A DNA stretch of 64,000 bases from Hippopus hippopus (GCA_946811185.2 OX328105.1:42334845-42398844), one strand, 5' to 3'; numbered from the stretch's first letter, positions 45,209 through 55,890 are shown. Notes: generated by a model not told the origin, from the letters alone. Numbers and translations are program-made.

Positions 45209-46214
45209 AAATACACGTACATGTATCTTTACTGGCAACGCAATTGTTTATCCAGCTCTAGTAAAAGACGACTTCATCTGAATGGCGACGAAAGCAATAG
45301 CCTTTGGCTGCTAAGCATGACCCAGACAATCCTGGTGATACTGTAGATCAATTTTAGACAGCACTGAGCATGCAGCCAGATCGTTGATCTACACTGTTCA
45401 ATAGGGGAGACTTTAACCGCTAAGACAAAATAGAAAGACAAAGAAAAACTCTGAAATCGCAATATTTGGGTTTTTACTCGATTTTTCGGCGAAGCTGGAT
45501 GTGCTGGCTTCTGACTAACTTTTTAGTACTGGTTAAAAAAAATGAATAAACAGAAATTTGTGATTGGTTAAAAAATGAAGACATGTTTATTCTAAGGACC
45601 CCTGTCTATTTGCTGGCAAATTTACGCCGTCTATCTTTTTTAAAGATATCTCTTGTTTCATTTAACGTGTTTAACACCATAAGGGTTGACTGAGTGTCGA
45701 AGAGAGCGAATAAAGATTAGTCTGCACAGACCTGTAGACTGATCTTGGCTCTGCTTTCTTTCCAAAGAATATGAGATGTCGTGATACGCCGGAAATCGGT
45801 TTAGCACCAAACTAAATGGTTCCGTCAAACAATGATTAGATCCTATCGGTAATAACATGCTCATCCCTGTATTATTCCTACTGACTCCCAGCACGTGTTT
45901 ACCATAAAAGTCACGTGGTGTTAATTAACCAGTCTGATGATAAACATCTTGACAAGATTCTGAAGCATGAAAGATATTGGCCCCTTTTTTCCCTGCAATA
46001 TGCATCTTGGGCTTATTAAAAACAGAAAACTTTTGCAGTTATTTCATCATTGTATGAAATGAAATATCATGATAGAAAACTGTCCATTGGCTTATTCCAA
46101 AATGCGGTTGCCCCTTTCTTGAAATATGCTCTGAAGTAAAAATTAAGACAAACCTGTTAGAAATGGTAAAAAGTGTGTGACGACTTGCCTGGTATAACGA
46201 ACAACGAAGATACA
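45209..46214. other. Intergenic with repeats
   Basis: Decayed family-A cores lie at 45335-45400 and 45700-45760. A dispersed repeat at 45478-45655 (GTTTATTCTAAGGACCCCTG) recurs at 57655-57870. No gene. Confidence 0.5.
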
Positions 46215-46407
46215 TCAACTCTTTACCACACGACAAAATTTTAGACCTGTCTAAATTGAAATCGTTTGCAGACGGAAATTTAAATGTGAACTCAAATGAC
46301 GGAATTTGCCTTTGATAGATTCAAAAACAATTGGAGAAAATGCTGTTTTCGAAAGGTCCCTTCCTCAAAGGTTGTTAAAAGTCGGTATTGTGTGGTAATG
46401 GGTTAAC
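46215..46407. repeat. Foldback element, family C, hairpin lost
   Basis: Starts CAACTCTTTACCACACGACA and ends TGTGTGGTAATGGGTTAA. The central palindrome has been reduced to GGAGAAAATGCTG. Confidence 0.65.
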
Positions 46408-46871
46408 CCCCTTTTCCCAGAGAACACCGCTCATATATACTGTATATAACATTGTGCACTGAATAACCTTGGTATATCATGTGCCAGTGAAATTGTCATG
46501 GAATTCTGGGAAATAACCGTTCTGCTTGCAGTAAAAGAGATATGCAGTCTTGAACTGACACTTCTTATCGGTCGAATTCCTTTCGTATAAACACTGTTGA
46601 CAGATGAAAACTCTTATCTGCATATGGTGAAATATAAAAGTAATAAACCTCTCGTATGCTATAGACAACATTTTGTGCACAGATCTTGCAGGAAGAATTT
46701 TGATAAACTAATAAACCTTTCACAGACTAAAGACAGCAAATGGTATTTTTTATGAGCTGTGAAAGCAAAGATCAGGCTGTACAAAACTTGCACTACGAAT
46801 TTAGATAAATTCTATCTACCATAAAAAATTCTAGGTCTATCAAAAGTAAAATTGCACATTTGTTTTATGAA
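46408..46871. other. Intergenic, nothing recognised
   Basis: A trace of a family-A core near 46765-46800. No gene. Confidence 0.4.
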
Positions 46872-47084
46872 TTACCTCTTAGACTACTAAGCGCGATTCA
46901 ATGACCTCTTGCGGACAGTGTAGATCAAGATCAGACTGCACAGAACGTGCAGTCTGATCTTGGATCTACACTGTCTGATAAGGAGATATCTTTCTCCCAA
47001 AAAATACCCTTGAAATAGCAAAATTAGGGTTTTTACTATCGGCTTGAAAGTTTCATTACACTTATATAGCAGGATAAGGGTTAA
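46872..47084. repeat. Foldback element, family A, well preserved
   Basis: CTCTTAGACTACTAAGCGCG on the left and TATAGCAGGATAAGGGTTAA on the right. The core GTGTAGATCAAGATCAGACTGCAC and its complement form an almost perfect stem. Confidence 0.87.
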
Positions 47085-47194
47085 GGAACAACAAGTCAAT
47101 TTAATAAGCAGGTTGAAGATTGAATTGAGTTTAATTTGCTGAGTGCTAAATACCAGTAGTCCATTTCAGTTTATGGATGTTCAAGGTTTTATAG

Positions 47195-47760
47195 TACAAC
47201 TTGTTTATTGAGCATGCTTGTGATTAAAAAGCCAAATCTGTATAATGTAGAAGTATAAAGTTTGATTATCAAGCTTGGTGACTGTTGACCAGACAAATTA
47301 ACTTATACAACATGCTGAATGTGAAACAGTCTATTCTATAAGTTTAGCGTGCTTGCGGTAAAAAAAGTTGAGTCTGTTAACTGAGCATGTTAAATGCCGA
47401 ATAATCCAGACTGTAAATTGAGTATGCTTAACGTTAAATTGTCGAGTCTGTTACTGAGCATGCTGAATTTGCATGCTGAATGTCACGTTCTTTATTCAGC
47501 ATGCCTCAGGTTAAAAAGTCCAGCGTGTTTATTCAGCATGCTGCAAGTCAAAAACTCCAGTCTGTCTAATAAGCATGCTTCAGGTTAAATTATCCAGTCC
47601 GTTTAATGAGCATGCTGTAAAATAAAGATGCAATTCTGTTGAGCATTCTGTCGGTTAAAAAGTCCAGAGTGTTTATTGAGAATTTTTAATGTTAAATATT
47701 CCAGTCTGTTAATTAAGCATGCTAAAGGCTAAACACTCCAGGTTTTGTATTGACCAATTG
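47195..47760. repeat. Degenerate minisatellite with GCATGC core
   Basis: About a dozen units of roughly 40-50 bases, each with a version of TTGAGCATGCTGAATGTTAA and then AAGTCCAGTCTGTTTA. Units are diverged and of unequal length, so the array is old. Confidence 0.75.
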
Positions 47761-48140
47761 CAGCTTTAATATTTAAAAATTAAAATCCTATGAGTTTTTC
47801 CTTTTTTAGGATCGTAGTGTTTTGAATAACATTAAATTTTAATCTGTTGCTGCAGATACTTTCAATTTGGATAAGGCTACAAGTTTGTCGTCTGTTACAG
47901 AATTTACAAGATAAGCAGATTTGGAATGCCTAAGCTGTCTGATACAACGATAAATTTCGTGATATTGAGACTTCATACTATTACATAAAGATACAATTTT
48001 ATCGTATGGACATAAAATGGTTTGGGATGAAGGCAAATGTTTAGGCATAAGCAGACAGTATTATATGCAATTTAAAGTCTGATCTTGAATTATACAGTCC
48101 TCAAAGGTGCGCGAGTCCCACGTTTCTGACAGGAATAATT

Positions 48141-48354
48141 TTAACCCTTAACCTGCTATATAAATGAAATGAAACTTTCAAGGCGATATTTAAACCATAC
48201 TTTTGCTATTTCAAAGGTACTTTTTTTTGTCGGAAAAATATCTTCATGTCGGACAGTGTAGATCAAAGATCAGACTGCACGTTCTGTGCAGTCTGATCTT
48301 GATCTACAGTGTCCGCAAAAGGCCATTGAGTCGGGTTAAGCAGCCCAAAGGTTT
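48141..48354. repeat. Foldback element, family A
   Basis: TTAACCCTTAACCTGCTATA at the left and TAAGCAGCCCAAAGG at the right. The core AAGATCAGACTGCACGTTCT pairs perfectly with GTGCAGTCTGATCTT. Confidence 0.85.
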
Positions 48355-48503
48355 ACCAGTAATTATTCAAGCTCATTTCCGAAAGGTGAAAAACCGTTTT
48401 AAGAAAAACAAAGGGGAGATGTTCGAGAAAAGAAAAACAGGTTCTTATATTACCTAAAAACATTGAGACAAAAGAAGCTGTCATGTTTCCGTCATGTTCA
48501 TCA

Positions 48504-48950
48504 TTTAACCGTGTACCAAACAATCCCGTGTTGTAATGACCCTAAAGAGGAAATCCTTTGAAAACATTGTGGGGAAAAAGGAGAAAATGCTGGTTACCAG
48601 CATTTTCTCCTTTTCCCACTATGTTTTCTACTGTTTCAAAGACAACGCTTGCCATTTGAGCTGCATTTAGGGTCTACGGCCTCTAACTCTCATATTAAAA
48701 GACGGGAGCTGCCGAGATTGGCCGAATAGCCTTTACGAAAAGGTCGATGTTACACGATTTTTACCGATGAGTTAGCGAGTCTACGGCCCCTTACGCTCAT
48801 ATTAAAAGACGGAAGCTGCCGAAATTGGCCGAATAGCCTTTACGAAAACGTCGATGTTTACTGATGAGTTAGGGGCCGTAGACCTTAAAATGACTGTAAA
48901 TACTATCAATTTGATCAAGACTAAATTTAGTCAACTGATGAGCAGTTAAG
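48504..48950. repeat. Family-C foldback element split by a nested element
   Basis: The left part 48504-48669 has the start TTAACCGTGTACCAAACAAT and an intact hairpin. The right part 48885-48950 resumes as TGACTGTAAATACTATCAAT. The gap is filled by the element at 48670-48884. Confidence 0.75.
48670..48884. mobile_element. Nested MITE with terminal inverted repeats and TTA target duplication
   Basis: The terminal inverted repeats are GGGTCTACGGCCTCTAACTC and GAGTTAGGGGCCGTAGACC. TTA is present at both borders, as for PIF/Harbinger-type insertions. Inside, a segment of about 105 bases (CATATTAAAAGACGGGAGCT onward) is tandemly duplicated. Confidence 0.7.
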
Positions 48951-49254
48951 TAAAACGATACGTAATTAACCATTTACCACACAATCCCGAGTTTTAACGA
49001 CCCTAAGGAAGAAGTTTTTTGAAAGCATTGTGGGAATAGGAGAAAATGCTGGTTAACAGCAATATGCTATGAATTTGGGCAAGTTTTGAATTTTGTAGAC
49101 TAGTAAACACTTTAGTAACAGAACCACAATTAACTATAATGATAAAGGCGAGAAAAATGTTGCTGATGTCTTTGTTTCGAAGGTGGGAAGTTTTTGTCTT
49201 GGAATGCATGCGTAAACTACATTCCAAGGTAGTGAATCTTCCACTTAGATTGTC

Positions 49255-49385
49255 TGATTTAAATAATTGTGGAAGACAGTTGCATACAGGTTGAGCGTCT
49301 CTAAAATCAGAGGGTCCCGGTTCGAATCCAGTGATAAGCGGAGACCAACCTTTTCGAACCACCCTCATCACGGCATGAGTACTGG
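49255..49385 (+). repeat. tRNA-derived SINE fragment
   Basis: Plus-strand tRNA-like segment with GGTTGAGCGTCTCTAAAATC and B box GGTTCGAATCC. No full cloverleaf was found. Confidence 0.5.
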
Positions 49386-49580
49386 GTCCGTATTCACGAA
49401 ACACTCCTAATAACATTCTTAGTTTTATTCTCTAAGACTTTCTAAACTTGAAAGTAACATAACTTTTTACTGGCTAAACCATTTGGTTTAGCTAATAAAA
49501 AGTTGTGTTACTTTCAAATTTAGAATATTTTGGAGAACACGACTAAGAATGTTCTTAAGAATGTTGGTGAATACAGACGC
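49386..49580. repeat. Complete foldback element, family F
   Basis: Ends GGGTCCGTATTCACGAAACA and GTTGGTGAATACAGACGC. TTTCTAAACTTGAAAGTAAC pairs with GTTACTTTCAAATTTAGAAT, and CTAAACCATTTGGTTTAG is a self-complementary centre. Confidence 0.8.
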
Positions 49581-49769
49581 TGATTAAAGTTTCCAGCAAG
49601 TAATCATCCAGGGTGATTTATAGAATTTTAAGAACTTGTTTCACAATCGGTATAAGATAAAAGAAAAACAAAAAGGTTTTTAATTGAACTGAGTATTTTT
49701 TTATTGAAGAATGTATGTTTGTTTGTTAGTTTGTTTGTATAATGATTAACGCCATTTTCAACATTATAA

Positions 49770-49990
49770 GCTCTACTGTTTTCGAAGAAAACGTCGAGAT
49801 ATTGTCATAGCCGTATCGTCGTCTGTGTCTGCGTCGTCATGCAAAATCTTTGATATTTTACAATATCTCAGTTATTACTGAAGATATTTACTTTAAACAC
49901 GTACTAGTAACCATCAAAGTTTTTTGACACAGTTATACCCCTTTTCGACTTAAAATTTTCACTGAAAATCAAGCAACTGCAGCCGAGCGT
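49770..49990. repeat. Dispersed repeat fragment
   Basis: Sequence of a type I associate with abundant bivalve repeats (GCCGAGCGTTGGCACCCGCA near its end). This is from general familiarity only. Confidence 0.35.
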
Positions 49991-49994
49991 TGGC

Positions 49995-50187
49995 ACCCGC
50001 ATGCGATGCTCTAGTTTTGGTTATATCGCAGCGGTCGGTGTATCTATCCATGCTTTCCCGAAATTTCTTTTACCGTTACGTTGCGCAATAGTCTTCAAAA
50101 GCCACTGGCTACTTTCCCACATAACCATCGTCGGAACAATGAATAGCGGTGAGAGAGGAATGATTTCTGTCGCAATGACTTTCATCA
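49995..50187 (-). repeat. tRNA-derived SINE, head missing
   Basis: Body of the 36223 family (ATCTATCCATGCTTTCCC, GAGAGAGGAATGATTTCTGT), abutting a family-C element at 50190-50378. Confidence 0.65.
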
Positions 50188-50424
50188 GTCCTTTGAAAAC
50201 AAAGTGAGAAAAGGAGAAAACGCTGGTGATCAGTATTTTCTCCTTTTCCCACAATGTTTTCTGTCCAGTCAAAGACAAATTCCATCATTTGAGCGACATC
50301 TAAATTGTTGTCTGCAAATGCTTTCAATATCGACTTTTCTACATTTTTTTTTTTCCTTCTTGTAAAGAGTTAAACAAGTATAAATAGACAAACAAGTGCT
50401 TCTTGATTGATCTTCGTTCATTTA

Positions 50425-50640
50425 TCGTCGCCATGGTTGCCCACATGGGCGACGCCACCAGACGACATTTGTTATGTAATGGGAGATAGTGCAAGATACA
50501 GGACGAAAGACATCCCAAAGTTACGCCTGGTTCTGCGACGTGCCCGGTTTATAACACCGTCTCATGAGGCAATTAAACGTCACATGCCAAAGACCTTTTA
50601 GTAATTTAAGGTGGCTAGACGTTGGGATCGAACCCACAAA
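50425..50640 (-). repeat. tRNA-like dispersed repeat
   Basis: Contains GGTTGCCCACATGGGCGACG and the minus-strand B-box-like GGGTTCGATCCC near 50627. It is related to 31690-31765 and to the tRNA-like piece at 50870-50985. Confidence 0.5.
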
Positions 50641-50808
50641 ATGTCGACTGCTATTCATTCTAGATTTAAAAGGTAATGCAACTGTTGATTGGCTAAACTA
50701 AATGGTTTAGCCAATCAGAAGTTGTGTTACTTTCAAATTTAGAAAATTCTTGAGGGTAGGACTAAGAACGTTCTTAAAAATGCTTTGCTTGGTGAATGCA
50801 GACCATGG
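50641..50808. repeat. Foldback element, family F
   Basis: GATTGGCTAAACTAAATGGTTTAGCCAATC is a self-complementary centre (50682-50711). The arms are TCTAGATTTAAAAGGTAA and TTACTTTCAAATTTAGA. Confidence 0.75.
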
Positions 50809-50829
50809 TTCTTTCAAGGGCTCAGTGTA

Positions 50830-50990
50830 TTGCGCCGTCACACGGGTACACTTAAATAATTCATCCAATAGACTTTTTAGTAAGTTTAAGGTGGCCAGCC
50901 GTGGGGATAGAACCCACACGCTCAAGTGGCCCGAGATTTGACGTTCACAAGCCTTATGCTCTTCCATCTGAGCCATTGGGGATGGTCTAA
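50830..50990 (-). repeat. tRNA-derived SINE fragment
   Basis: The minus strand reads CAATGGCTCAGATGGAAGAG (A box) and GTGGGTTCTATCCCC (B box) at tRNA-like spacing. Confidence 0.55.
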
Positions 50991-51359
50991 CAAGTGCTTT
51001 GGCTTCGTAATGCCTATTTAAAGTCAGTAATGGTTCATATATAGACAATAGAAGCTGTTTTTGTTGACTCAATCAAGATATTAGGGAGCACCTGTTAGAA
51101 AACTCGGTTTCGCTGAAGATTTCTGTCAGATGACGTCGGTTTTAGTTCTCAAGATAATACAAACAATCTTTGTAACAAATTCTAAATACCTTTTCTTTGC
51201 ACACATAAGTTATAAACCAAACTCGTATAAAAAATATCAAATAAAATTCCATTTTATTATTCGATCTAATAGCGTTTTTTTTTTTTTCATATTTTTTTTT
51301 TTTTGAATATTTTCACGTGACGTCGAAGATGAATCAAAACTGTGGAGCTATGAAGTAGC

Positions 51360-51600
51360 AGTAAGGATCAAAGATTCCAGACGATAGAATTTTAGACTTG
51401 TCCAAACTGAAAGCATTTGCAGAAGATATACAAAATTTGGCTTAATGGAAGGAATTTGTCTGTGTAAGGGTAGAAAATACTGTGGAAAAAGGAGAAAATG
51501 GTGGTTACCAGCATTTTCTCCTTTTCCCACAATGTAATCATAAGCCTTTTACTTTTCACCAGGAACGTTAAAACACAAGATTATTTGGTAGAGGGGAAAG
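51360..51600. repeat. Foldback element, family C
   Basis: CCAGACGATAGAATTTTAGA on the left and TTATTTGGTAGAGGGGAAAG on the right. The stem is AAAAAGGAGAAAATGGTGGT with its partner. Confidence 0.72.
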
Positions 51601-51824
51601 GATGAAAGAATAACTATTAGCTGAGTCAGACGTGCAGGAAGAAAGTTATAGATCTGCATTTCCGTACATTGCTCTTTTTACAGCCTCGTATTTTATTGGA
51701 AACAGACATTCTCTAACTGGTTATAACCGTTGGTATGCATTATGTATATAGAAATGTAACAGAAAAAAAGGCAAGTTTAATTTGTAATAGGTAAAATAAT
51801 AGCATAAAAAGGTAAAAAGGAATG

Positions 51825-51828
<4 letters not shown>

Positions 51829-51893
<65 letters not shown>

Positions 51894-51983
51894 GACAGAG
51901 AGAGACAGAGAGGGAGGGGCAGGGTCGGACAGATAGACAGACAAACAGACAGACAGACAGACGGGGGGAGAGAGAGAAAGATT
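51829..51983. repeat. (GA)n / (GACA)n microsatellite
   Basis: A GA run changes to GACA tetramers and back. A related CT run with C-rich stretches lies at 52303-52373. Confidence 0.9.
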
Positions 51984-52337
51984 TTATTTAAATAATCGTC
52001 GCATTTTGCTCTTAAAAGATGAATCTAGTTTAGTTTTCGTGTTTTCTTTTGTTAATAAATCATTGTCACGAAAGAGCGTAGATACTTCTGACGGATTTGC
52101 ATTATTAATGTTCCCAATGATTATTTCTAAGTTTCTACGACCTTTCTACGATTGTCTATGTCCTAGTTTCGAATTTCTATGAATCATTTGCAAGTTTTTG
52201 TCACTTATTTCCAAGTTTCTATGGCTGAATTTCAGTTTTTCATAAATAATTTCCAAATTTCTGTGGTTTATTTCGTTATATCAGTACATCACATTGTTTC
52301 TCCCCCCCCCCCCCGCGCCCCCCCCCCGTTCCCCCCC

Positions 52338-52375
<38 letters not shown>

Positions 52376-52522
52376 TGATTTCCTCAGTTAAGGTTCAATT
52401 GACAGAACCTATGGTGTTATTCGCAGCTTGATCTCACAGAAATAAGATGCTAATGTAAGACCTGAACTTTCTATATCTGACTGAAGTTGATAAGATTTTA
52501 TCTCGTTAACATAAATGTAAAC

Positions 52523-52783
52523 AAGCCATGCTCCAACAAAAAGGAGTTTAACACATCCCCGTGATGTTTTATAGCAAGCAAGTTATGCGTATATCATGGT
52601 TCCACAAATTTCATTTTGTCTAACAACCGGCAAAATCCTGAGGCAGAATGGTCCTTTGACTTTCAGAAAATTGACTGAAAGCAAAAAGTTTCGACACAGG
52701 TCAGCCTTCGCGGACTGCGTAGGCTGACCTGGTTCGATACTTTTTGCAGGTACATGAAGCCCCCTTTTTCAAAGAGCATGGCC
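52523..52783. repeat. Foldback element, family D
   Basis: AGCCATGCTCCAACAAAAAG to TTTCAAAGAGCATGG. The core ACACAGGTCAGCCTTCGCGG pairs with the following GTAGGCTGACCTGGTTCG. Confidence 0.75.
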
Positions 52784-52869
52784 TAAAACAGATAAACGTG
52801 ATGGTCAGCTATTTCTTAAGACTGAGATCATACGTTTTATCATGCTCCACGCTGATAATATCATGTTAT

Positions 52870-53095
52870 TTATCTTTTACCAGAGAATGAAATTTGAGAG
52901 TTATCCGAATTGAAAGCATTATGCAGACGACAAATAAAATGTGGTACAAATGATTGGGTTTGTCTTTAAAAGATTAGAACGGAGAAGGAAAAAAACTGGT
53001 TGCCAGCATTTTATCCTTTTTTTCCTACAGTGTTTTAAAGAGTCATCTTCTTTGAGGTTGTTACAACAAGGACTGTTTGGTACATGATTAAGTAC
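52870..53095. repeat. Foldback element, family C
   Basis: TTTTACCAGAGAATGAAATT on the left and GTTTGGTACATGATTAA on the right. The stem is partly decayed. Confidence 0.62.
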
Positions 53096-53185
53096 CTTAT
53101 AACCAAAATGAAAGTTATTTCTCGTGGCGAATCGGTTAAGAATGTCCACATAGGATTAAACGCTACCTTATGAGATATACAATAA

Positions 53186-53383
53186 TTAACCTATCCTGCT
53201 AAATAAGTGAAATGAAACTTTCAAGCCGATAGTAAAACTCAAATTTTGCTATTCCAAAGATATTTTTTTTTTTGGGGGGGGGGGATATCTCCTGATCGGA
53301 CAGCGTAGATCTGTGCAATCTGATCTTGATCTACACTGTCAGCAAAAGGTCCTTGAGTCGCACTTAGCAGCGTAAGGGTTAAA
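53186..53383. repeat. Foldback element, family A, with shortened hairpin
   Basis: TTAACCTATCCTGCTAAATA and TTAGCAGCGTAAGGGTTAA ends. The left arm of the core hairpin is largely deleted (GTAGATCTGTGCAATCTGATC). Confidence 0.75.
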
Positions 53384-53507
53384 AGGGCAGTGCTGATAAG
53401 CATCACAGGATGTGATTTCAAGGTAATTTCTGCCGAAATACCGCAGGCAATATCCGACATGTTGAATTTAGGATCAGACTACATATTACAAGTCTAATCT
53501 TGATTTA

Positions 53508-53808
53508 TTTGTTTGTTTGTTTGGATGGTATTTGACGCCGTTATACAGCTGAGGCCAGTGCACCTATCCATGCTTTGCAGGAGATTCTCTCACCAGTTCT
53601 TCGCAAAATATTCTTCTCAAGGCGCTGGATGTTTTCCTTCATAACCATCGCTAAAACATCGTCGAAACAATGATCAGGATTGAGAAAGGAATAATGCTGT
53701 CGCAATGACCATCAACATCCTCGGAAAGAAATTGGCCCAGCTAGGGATTCGAACTAGCAACCCCCTGGTCTCAAGCCCTGCACGCTACTGACTGCGATTC
53801 AGGGGCTT
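53508..53808 (-). repeat. tRNA-derived SINE inserted into a family-A hairpin
   Basis: Body of the 36223 family; the minus-strand head has a tRNA-like B region (TAGTTCGAATCCC). It is flanked by GTCT(A/G)ATCTTGAT(T/C)TA at 53492-53507 and 53809-53824, taken as a target-site duplication in the right arm of a family-A core. Confidence 0.72.
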
Positions 53809-53924
53809 GTCTGATCTTGATCTACACTATCTGCAAAAACACCCCCCCCCCCCTTTCATTATCATTAAGATAAAGCCACAGTTAAGCTTAATATTTCCCT
53901 ATTCCTTTGGCCCGAAATGAACAT

Positions 53925-54158
53925 TAACACTTTTCATACAATCTCATGTTTTCAATGACCCCTAAGAAAAAAGGCTTTTATAAACATGGTGGGAAAAGGA
54001 GAAAATGCTGGCCACCAGCATTTTCTGCTTATTTAACCATGTTTTCTACGCCACCACAGAAACAAACCATCATTTAAGCCACATTCCACAGTCGTCTGCA
54101 ATATTGCTTTGAGTTTGGACAAGTCTAAGATTTTGTGGTCTGGTAAAGAGTAAGCATA
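53925..54158. repeat. Foldback element, family C
   Basis: AACACTTTTCATACAATCTC to TGTGGTCTGGTAAAGAGTAA. Stem AAAATGCTGGCCACCAGCAT. Confidence 0.75.
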
Positions 54159-54259
54159 TAACAGATCAGTAGCTGACGTCATTCTACACGTACCAGCTTT
54201 ACCTGTGGATGGGTTTTCACAATAATCAAACAGTAAACCACGCCAGTAAATCATTTTCT

Positions 54260-54471
54260 TTAACCCCTAGTCTGCTAAGCGCGACTCAAGGACCTTTTGC
54301 GGACAGTGTAGATCAAGATCAGACTGCACAGAACGTGCAGTCTGATCTTTGATCTACATTGTCCGATAAGAAGATAGTTATCTCCAAAAAAATATGTTTG
54401 AAATAGCAACATTCAAGTTTATACTATCGGCTTGAAAGTTTCATTTAACTTATTTAGCAGGTGAAGGGTTG
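54260..54471. repeat. Foldback element, family A, well preserved
   Basis: TTAACCCCTAGTCTGCTAAG to TTAGCAGGTGAAGGGTT. Core GATCAAGATCAGACTGCACA with its complement GTGCAGTCTGATCTTTGATC. Confidence 0.87.
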
Positions 54472-54472
54472 A

Positions 54473-54700
54473 TTCTTTGCCAGAAGGTGAAATGTTAGAT
54501 TTGTGGAAATTGAAAGCAGTTGCAGAAGACAAATCATCGGTGGCTTAAATTATTAGATCTGCCTCGGAAATTGTAGAAAACATTGTGTTACAAGGAGATA
54601 ATTCTGGTTACCAGCTTTTTCTCCATTTGCAACAATGTTTTCAAAAATATTTCCACCCGGGACTGTTAAAACAAAATATTGTTTGGGAAAAGGGCTAAGG
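54473..54700. repeat. Foldback element, family C, directly abutting the previous element
   Basis: Starts TTCTTTGCCAGAAGGTGAAA right after the family-A end. The stem ATTCTGGTTACCAGCTTTTT is decayed. Confidence 0.62.
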
Positions 54701-54785
54701 GAGACTAAACTTGGAAATGGGAGATCGTTAATGATGGATGGATTTCATTTTTCTTGCTCTGTGGGAAATCGGAGTATAGACATAG

Positions 54786-55046
54786 GAGCCATCCTTTGGC
54801 AAAAGGGGGCTTAATGCATCTACGTGATATATCATACATAGAAAGTCACCACATAATTATGCATCCATGAAATCTATTTTGTATAGCAACCGGATGAATC
54901 ATGAGTTACACTGGTCCTTTGAAATGCAGAAAGTTGACCATTAGCGATAAGTTTCGGCTCAGGTCAGCCTGCGCTGACTGCGCAGGCTGACCTGGGTCGA
55001 TACTTTTCGCAAACGTATTAAGACCCCTTTTCATGGAGCATAGCTT
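54786..55046. repeat. Foldback element, family D
   Basis: GAGCCATCCTTTGGCAAAAG to TTTTCATGGAGCATAG. Core CGGCTCAGGTCAGCCTGCGC and its partner GCGCAGGCTGACCTGGGTCG. Confidence 0.78.
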
Positions 55047-55689
55047 ATACAGTTTTGTAGCTCTAATGTAGGCCACTAATCCAAGCCAACCTTAAGAAAA
55101 TAACATACTTGCCAAACACAACGTTTTTTGTTTCTTTTCACTTGGCACACCAATACCCTTGTAAAGCTGAACCAAGATTAAATTGTTGATGAAGACAGTG
55201 TAGACCAAGATCAGACTGGACTGAACGTACAGCTGAACCTGTGTTTGATAACTTATTCGAACAGTGTAGATCAAGATCAGACTGAAAAGAATGTGATTTC
55301 TGATCTTGATCTACACAAAAACTATTTCTGTCGCCCTTGACAGTGAAAAAGTTAAACCCTTGAAGCCCTGAACTACGACTTAATTCCTTATGGCGACATT
55401 GTAGATATAGATTAGATTGCACACAACGTGCAGTCTGAGCTTGGATCCACAATGTCCGCTTCTGTACCAGATATTCTGACACACAGCCACGAAATTGCAA
55501 TATTTGCACCTTTTGTACGCACTGAGAATGTCCTTTCCATTTATTTAGTACAACAAGGATTCAGACTCAAAATTATCAGAATGTGATTAAGAAATGTTTG
55601 GGGGCCTTTTAAAGGGAAGTAACTTAGCTGCCTTGTTTCGTAGGTAAGCATTACAGTTGTACCCCTTGTACATCTATATTGCTCCCCTC
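55047..55689. repeat. Cluster of three family-A palindromes
   Basis: Cores at about 55195-55245 (decayed), 55262-55318 (AGTGTAGATCAAGATCAGAC with partner) and 55398-55462. Open frames here are only translations of these palindromes. Confidence 0.65.
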
Positions 55690-55890
55690 CTTAACTCTTT
55701 CACTACTGAATAAATAAATTGCATTTTCTCAAAGGCTAAAAATACATTTCCTCTGCAAGATCATGAGAGAGTTCGGTCATAATCTAGAATGTAGCAGTGG
55801 ACAGTGAAGTTCAGAGATCACACTGCACCTTCTATGGTGTCTGATCTTGATCTACATTGTCCACAAAAGCTTCTGGTGTTTCTATGGTAT
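55690..55890. repeat. Foldback element with family-A core in different flanks
   Basis: TTAACTCTTTCACTACTGAA on the left. The core is AGATCACACTGCACC with a partner in GTGTCTGATCTTGATCTAC. It matches 43748-43950 along its length. Confidence 0.68.

Noticed and set aside
55138..55509. 123-residue minus-strand open frame
   Set aside because: It is only the translation of three family-A palindromes (repeating VQSDL/LHC patterns).
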